Below, piece by piece: positions 58,093 through 64,000 of a stretch of DNA of 64,000 nt (position 1 is the stretch's first letter; the number at the start of each line of letters is the position of its first letter). The stretch spans positions 169,576,218-169,640,217 of the forward strand of contig CM060704.1 of NCBI GenBank assembly GCA_030686995.1, read 5' to 3'. A model generated the notes under the pieces. That model was given only the letters and a program-made list of their open reading frames with translations. It was not told where the DNA came from and searched no databases. The DNA comes from Artemisia argyi (taxonomy: Eukaryota > Streptophyta > Magnoliopsida > Asterales > Asteraceae). A program made the position numbers and the translations under genes.

Positions 58093-60778
58093 CTACAAAG
58101 TAGCAAAAAAAATGGCTTGATACATTGCAGGCCTACCTACTTAAACTATTACATAAAAATTATAAAAACTAACATTCATTGGGGTTCTTATGAACAGGAC
58201 TTTTTTGCTACAGTGATTTGCTCCTTGCACACCTCACAAAATTTCCACTTCCACACTTTGTAAAATATGCTAAGTTGGGTGTGTGGGTGCACAGTAGAAT
58301 GTACAGGGAATTGCTTCCCTCAAAACTGCTTCACACAGTCACTCACAAATACTTTACTTCCTCTCCCACATACCACATATTCCAGAACCCTCTTCCATTG
58401 TCCACAATCCACAAAACACAAACTGAAACACGCACAAACACACACATACCCACAAATGACCGGATCAAGAAGATAAGGAAAAAAAACCATATGAGGATCA
58501 ATCGTTAATCAAAAAAAGATGGAAAAAAAAACCACAAATAATCAGCTGAAGAAGAATGCAGATCTTTTATGTTAGGTATTCAGAGTTGGGTTTTTAGTTA
58601 ATCTTACCTACTTTGTTAAAAAGATTATATTTTTATCAGTTTTGTGTTTTTTTTTTTTTTTTTTTTTTTTTTTCTTTTTTTTTTTCCAGATTTTAGTAAG
58701 GATTTGGTGTATGGCGTCTCTACAGCAGGTTTCGATTCATTGATTTGGGGGCTCGATTGTTTGTTTCATCAAAAAAGGCAAATCTGCTTTGTTGTGTCAC
58801 GGTTCAAATGAGGTATGATTTTTTTTTTATGTTGCTGTTAATTTTTTCGTCTTTGATTTAGGCCTTTAATTGCTAAAATTGGTCTGATTATTGTAATTTT
58901 CTTCTAGGTTAGTAGATTAGAGTTAATGTGTTTGGATTAATTTTGTCATAGCTTCACTATAAGATTTTCGTATTATAACCTAAACGGAACCGTTTGTCCA
59001 CTTTCGTATTGAGATTGTCGCCTCTATAAGATTTTTCAAATTGTCTTATAATTACTTTTTTCCCGTATTATTGCATTTTTTTTATATAAATAAGCAAATC
59101 CAAATTGTATATCAAAAAGTACTTACGTTTTAGCAAAACAATGAGCAATCCCAAAGACCCTCTAAACAAATGTGCTTTATGTGCTAATTAAGTTTTTTAT
59201 TTGATGAACTGAATGTGCAGTAAGATTTTTATGAACTGAATGTATGCTGATATAGTGTTTCGTATTTCAATAATGTTACAATTGTTAATATACAAGGACT
59301 TAGTCACTCAGCCAGTGAACCAATGGTTCTTTAAAGCTGAAACATAGTATTTGACAACAACCGACTTTTTTTTATTTTATTATTTTTTTTTTTTTTTTGG
59401 AACGGGTATCTATTTTATCCGATATATTTATTCAACAATAAAGCTGGCGCTTTTGAATAATCAGGTTGGCACTCTTGGTGTTTTGGTTATGGAGATACAT
59501 AACGTGCAATTTGATTGTAATTCAATAGTCATCGAGTTTTTTTTCATGTTTAAGGTCACGCTGTTTGCTTAATATTTGATCTATTTGTGTTTTTCAGGTA
59601 ATAAACGCAATCAGCTAAATTATATATTTAAGCACATTGAGGATAAAAATGGTAGCGTTAAGCTTTCTGAAGTGTAGTACAACACATGCATCCATGCCTC
59701 ATGAGGATACAAACGTACTGGGAAAGAGGCACAGGTACTGATGCGCTCACACGAAAACAATGGTCACATACGGATGTTTCCCGAGGGTAAATGGTCTTGC
59801 TGTTACTTATATCCTTAAGTTGTCCCGTTGTTACTTCTGTCTTTTTGCCCGTTTTATTTGCTACTCTTTTTGTACATGCTCATTATTTCCTTATTATTAT
59901 TTTTAACTAAGCAGGCCCAACTTTCTCTGGTGTCTTTACACCTATCAAGTACCAAAATAATGATATTGTTTCAACGCATTGTTTCAAGGCCCAATCACCA
60001 TTACTAACACCGTCTGCACCGCCAACCTTGCCCACCGGCCACCACTACCAAGCACCACCTCCACCACCAACCTCACCCACATCGTCGCAAACAACCAACC
60101 CCACCACCCCCGCCACCACCAAGAGATGAGTCACATCGACTTGGAGAGAATCAACTCGATTGACATAAGTTGTAAAGCGTTAAAACCAAGTACGAGGAGC
60201 TTGTTTCAACCTATATAACGAACTTTGAAAACGACATACATGATGAGGATGTCGAGAATCTACAAAACCTGGAATAGTTGTATTCGGTTAACGCTATATT
60301 ACGAAATGTGATGTATTTTCTATCCTTGTCAATACGCTATTGATAAAATCTTGTCTTCGATGTAAAAAAAAAATGTTCAATATTATTTCAACATTTTATA
60401 TTTTAACACTCAGTTTTTGGTGGTTGTATTTTTCAGTGCATAAACATAATAGGTGTAATAATTAGTTTAAGTTTTAAAAGAATAAAAACTCGTAACAGAT
60501 GTAACTATTTATAACAAGGGCGTTAGATGTGGTGGCTCAAGCCATTTCATCACATCACTGTTATAAGTTTCACATTTCACATTTCACAATCATAAACCAA
60601 AATATCGCTCAAGCCATTTTGTCTTTTTAGGACTTACCATTTTATTTTATTTTTTATTTTTTCAAAATAACTAATTTTTTATTCATTCAAATAAAAATAC
60701 AAATTTAAATACAAAATTAAAAAAATATAAAAAATGGCCCTATTATTTCTTTGTCAGAACTCGGTCCAAACAACATTA
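58093..60778. other. Intergenic, no gene recognised
   Basis: Long T-runs (58648-58684, 59383-59398) and splice-like T-rich/AG borders near 58688 and 59598, but no exon with a recognisable protein. 60000-60130 is a CACCAC-rich stretch that gives a short His/Pro/Thr-rich ORF. Confidence 0.4.
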
Positions 60779-60786
60779 GCAAAAAA
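60779..60786 (+). repeat. 8-bp target-site duplication GCAAAAAA (left)
   Basis: Exact copy at 61373-61380. Confidence 0.85.
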
Positions 60787-61372
60787 TAGGGGTGAGCAGA
60801 AAAACCAAAATATCCGAATAAACCGAAAACCAAAACCGAACCGAACCGAACCGAAAATAACCGAATCGAATTTATAACCGAACCGAATTTGCCAAAACCG
60901 AACCAAACCGAACTTTTAATTCGGTTCTCGGTTTGGATATGGTTTTGGTAATCAAAACCGAAAACCAAACCGAAAACCGAATTCATATAAATTTATATAT
61001 TTTTTATATATTTATATATATAAAAACATCAATAAATGTTATACATATATATTTATATTTATGTTTATATATATATATAAATAACAAAAAAATTCTATCA
61101 TAATATTAAAAAATACTTTTTATATTTGAAATAACTTTTTTGGCAAAATATATTTGTATATTTTTCTTTTTTTTTTTAAATAAAGTGTGTAATTTGGTTA
61201 AACCGAAAACCGAACCGAACCAAACCGAACTAGAATTTAACCAAACCGAACCAAAAACCAAATTTGAATTCGGTTTGGTTTGGTTCACGGTTTGACCCTA
61301 AAAAAAATTTTAACCGAATTAACCGAACCGAATTAACCGAATAACCGAAAACCGAACCGATCAACACCCCTA
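60787..61372. mobile_element. hAT-type non-autonomous element
   Basis: 586 bp, tips TAGGGGTG...CACCCCTA, flanked by 8-bp duplications as expected for hAT. Subterminal regions are packed with AACCGAA/TTCGGTT repeats in both orientations, resembling transposase-binding repeats of hAT elements. No transposase. The 89- and 60-codon ORFs are translations of these repeats. Confidence 0.85.
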
Positions 61373-61588
61373 GCAAAAAATATATATATACTACAAAGCC
61401 CAGTAGCCCACTATCAATTTTATACTACATGACCCAATAAAGAAAGAGAAATGTTTAGGATCACAAAAAGTTTACAAAACGATTTCCACATAATGACGTG
61501 GAATGCTTATTTGTGGATAAAAATTAGAGAGATAATTTAAAAGTAAGAGAGGGAATTCCACTAGTTGATGACAAGTCATTATATGGAT

Positions 61589-61591
<3 letters not shown>

Positions 61592-61639
<48 letters not shown>
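61592..61639. repeat. Poly(A) run of about 48 bp
   Basis: Uninterrupted A-run; assembly length uncertain. Confidence 0.9.
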
Positions 61640-61642
<3 letters not shown>

Positions 61643-61649
61643 ACCTACG

Positions 61650-61997
61650 GGTGTTTAATATTATTGTTTAACCCACAAAAACCGAAGACCGATATCAAAC
61701 CGTACCGAATTGATACCGAAACAAATTTGCCAAAACTCTTTCATAGTATAAAAATAAACTTTTTTAAGCCTAATTTTTTATTATTTATTAATATTTTGCA
61801 AAAAATTTATATAATTAATTAAATAAATGATTAAAATTATGCAATTCGTGTTATTCGTTTCGGTTTGATCAAAATTTGAATTTGGTTCGATTTAGTTTGG
61901 TTTTCAGTTTTACCTAGAAAAAAAAGTAACCGAGCTACCAAACCGAGTAAACCAAACAATCTGATAAGCGAACCGATGAACGCCACTACCCCTACCT
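61650..61997. repeat. Degenerate hAT-like element with ACCGAA repeats
   Basis: ACCGAAGACCG-type repeats at the left and a 'ccgatgaacgccactacccct' end at the right resemble the two intact elements next to it. No clear duplication; decayed relative. Confidence 0.4.
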
Positions 61998-62149
61998 TTT
62001 ATACTTCATCTTCTCCAATTTCTGGAACACACACGCACACAAAAACGCGCACACACAAACCAAATCAACATACACTAAAAAAACGCAACACAAACACAAA
62101 CTCGCTTTTAACAGATTAAAAAATAAAAGAAAATTAAAACAAACTGGTG

Positions 62150-62278
62150 CGGCGCCGGTTTACTCACGCCAAAAATGACGCATTAGGGGAAGGGGGCGGT
62201 GTGGTGGCGCCGGAACAGCGACACCATTGAGGTTGACACGTCAAAAATGACGCAGAGGGCGTAACCAAACCGTATGCT
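62150..62278. repeat. GC-rich fragment with Harbinger-like end
   Basis: 'ggtgcggcgccgg', two 'caaaaatgacgca' copies (62170, 62247) and the end ATGCTCTAA. The complement TTAGAGCAT is similar to the TTA-GAGCA tip of the MITE at 57367. No left partner found; probably a truncated relative. Confidence 0.35.
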
Positions 62279-62546
62279 CTAACTAAGTTGGTGCCACACA
62301 TGAACACAAGGATAGAGTGGATACGACGCCTCTAACAACTGCAAACTGAGTCAGCTTGAAGTTTAGCTTCAAGGGAGTGGACTCGGATACCCTTCTGGAT
62401 ATGTCATATGGGGACCAATAAGCTGGCGGGACAAACACGTTTTAAGCTCATAAGGGAACAAGGTCCGTATCTTTTATTTACCAAATTTTACAAGGTGGTT
62501 TTACCTTGAAGATCCTTTAACAGTTGGCCCAAGAAATAATGGGATG

Positions 62547-62554
62547 GTTTAGCT
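62547..62554 (+). repeat. 8-bp target-site duplication GTTTAGCT (left)
   Basis: Exact copy at 63252-63259. Confidence 0.85.
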
Positions 62555-63251
62555 TAAGGGTGTGCACGGTTCGGTTTGGGTCGGTTTTTGGCTAAAACCG
62601 AAACCGAACTGTAATGTTCGGTTTTTATAGAACCAAAAACCGAAACCGTTCTGTTTTTGGCGGTTCAGTTTTTTCAGTTTATTATCGGTTTCGGTTTGAT
62701 TTTTTGGTTTTTTCGGTTTCTGACCGTTTATATTTGTGCATGAAAAATATATACCAACAAACTTATATTACATAAAAAAAATTGGTTATTCTTATTTACA
62801 TTTTTTTGTCAATCTAAGCATAATAATATTTATTGCATAAACTTTTAATTACACATATATAAATAAGACACACACATCCAAGTGAACATACACAGAGTAT
62901 GATCATCGTCATATATTTATTGATATATAAAGTAAACACACGACACGATAAACACACATATAAACATAAACGTTAAGATAAATATATTATAAATCTACCA
63001 ACAAAATGAATATGAATTTATAAAATTGATTTATTTAGTTATTTATTCATGTTATATTAATTATTTATTATTATATAATAAAATCGGTTCGGTTCGGTTT
63101 TTAGACGAAAACCGAAACCGAACCGTATTTTTCGGTTTTTGAAAAATTAAAAACCGAACCATCGGTTTTTAGTTTCGGTTGATTTTTTCGGTTTGATTTT
63201 TTCGGTTTTTGGTTCGGTTTCGATTTTTTTAGTTTTGTTTGCTCACCCCTA
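62555..63251. mobile_element. hAT-type non-autonomous element, second copy
   Basis: 697 bp, tips TAAGGGTGTGCA and TGCTCACCCCTA, with perfect 8-bp duplications. Subterminal TTCGGTT/AACCGAA repeats lie at both ends around an AT-rich middle. It is related to the 60787 element but not a recent copy of it. Confidence 0.85.
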
Positions 63252-63259
63252 GTTTAGCT

Positions 63260-64000
63260 ATCAAAATACAATAATCAACTTGTTTTCACCCTTCGTTCAA
63301 AATACTTGTTTTCAGCCGAACAAAGTATTATATTCACAAAATATGACACTTTATATACGATCCATCAGTTGTAAAGGTTTGATGTCACTAAATCTTTTAT
63401 ATAATAAAATAAAACTCTTGGAAATTTTCCATTTCAAAAATTCAATTCATTCCTTTTTTAGTAATATTTTTTTTATTCTGATTTTTTAAAAGTATTTAAT
63501 TAGCAAAATAACCTTAAATATTTCTATATTTATCAAAAAAATTGCATAAAAAACGTTTTTATACTCAAATATTAAAAGTTGCAAAAAAACACTTGGGTTG
63601 CAAGGGTATTTTTTGATAATTTCATTGTCAAAAGTGTAAAATTGTATAAAAAGCGGAGACCACAAATCCATTCCCTCAATTACCAGCGAAAATACACACA
63701 CATACACTAACCTAATAACCTGTTCTTCAATCCTAATAACCTAATAACACACATTAATCTTATTCAATCCTTTTCTTCAATTGCAAATGTTACAACTGAT
63801 CCATGTGATTCTCTTTGGTTGTAATGCATTATTGATCGACTGTTACATCACCATTTAAAGGAACTGCAGGCGGAGAAAGTGGAAGACCAGTGGACATCTT
63901 ACAACATGATTAATTAGTGGTATGGTTTATATCAGTGCATTCAGGTTTTATTTATCATATGCTAATTGATTTATGTATTGTTTTAGGGTTTTTTGTAATT
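63260..64000. other. Window end, no gene established
   Basis: 'taacctaataac' repeats near 63710-63745 and a CA-rich stretch could be a leader of a gene beyond the window. No coding exon is supported. Confidence 0.3.

Noticed and set aside
61106..61288. ORFs rich in Asn/Phe/Gly in the hAT element
   Set aside because: Translations of AACCGAA repeats.

Overview
The window is nuclear DNA of a flowering plant. The evidence is a spliced cytosolic ribosomal protein gene (RPS5/uS7) with plant-type GT-AG introns and a telo-box promoter, Athila/Tat-type Ty3/gypsy LTR retrotransposons with tRNA-Asp primer sites, a small copia-like element with an initiator-Met primer site, hAT and PIF/Harbinger non-autonomous elements, and a very AT-rich background. 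A eudicot, perhaps Asteraceae, is my guess from the style of the elements; it is not demonstrated. Most of the 64 kb is transposon-derived.

Layout. 1-3286: an Athila-like LTR cut by the window edge, carrying a tRNA-like insert. 3287-25203: one large Athila-like element with 3.3 and 3.6 kb LTRs and target-site duplication CACTT. Its gag-pol is broken by stops and frameshifts and is split by a second, oppositely oriented gag-only LTR element (12578-19240, duplication TTTAT). 25273-28857: a cluster of five short, mostly unrecognised genes or gene relics, including a PB1-like domain ORF and a CCHC zinc-knuckle ORF, possibly cargo or remains of a Mutator-like element. 29400-34800: decayed DNA with a broken multi-span membrane protein gene and a PIF/Harbinger ORF1 relic. 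35400-37583: a telo-box promoter and an RPS5 copy with a complete C terminus but an unusual 5' end.

37858-44398 is dominated by a palindromic minisatellite built on AATCCCATGGGATT, with about 85 exact palindrome cores. It is split by a very young 2.7 kb copia-like element (duplication GATCC) and flanked by two gene fragments on the minus strand. 45774-49248 is a solo LTR of the same lineage as the first two (duplication TTATA). 49440-50690 is a 640-bp tandem duplication. 52431-55029 resembles another Ty3/gypsy LTR. 57367-58089 is a Harbinger-like MITE. 60787-63251 holds two hAT-type non-autonomous elements with perfect 8-bp duplications and a degenerate relative between them.

The only gene likely to have a cellular job is RPS5, and even this copy may be a rearranged duplicate. 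The observations I rate highest are the palindromic satellite, whose repeat lengths step in 21-bp increments; a hairpin at the LTR tip that differs between two LTR families by paired compensatory changes; and the cluster of short spliced genes at 25-29 kb. All alignments and counts were made by eye.
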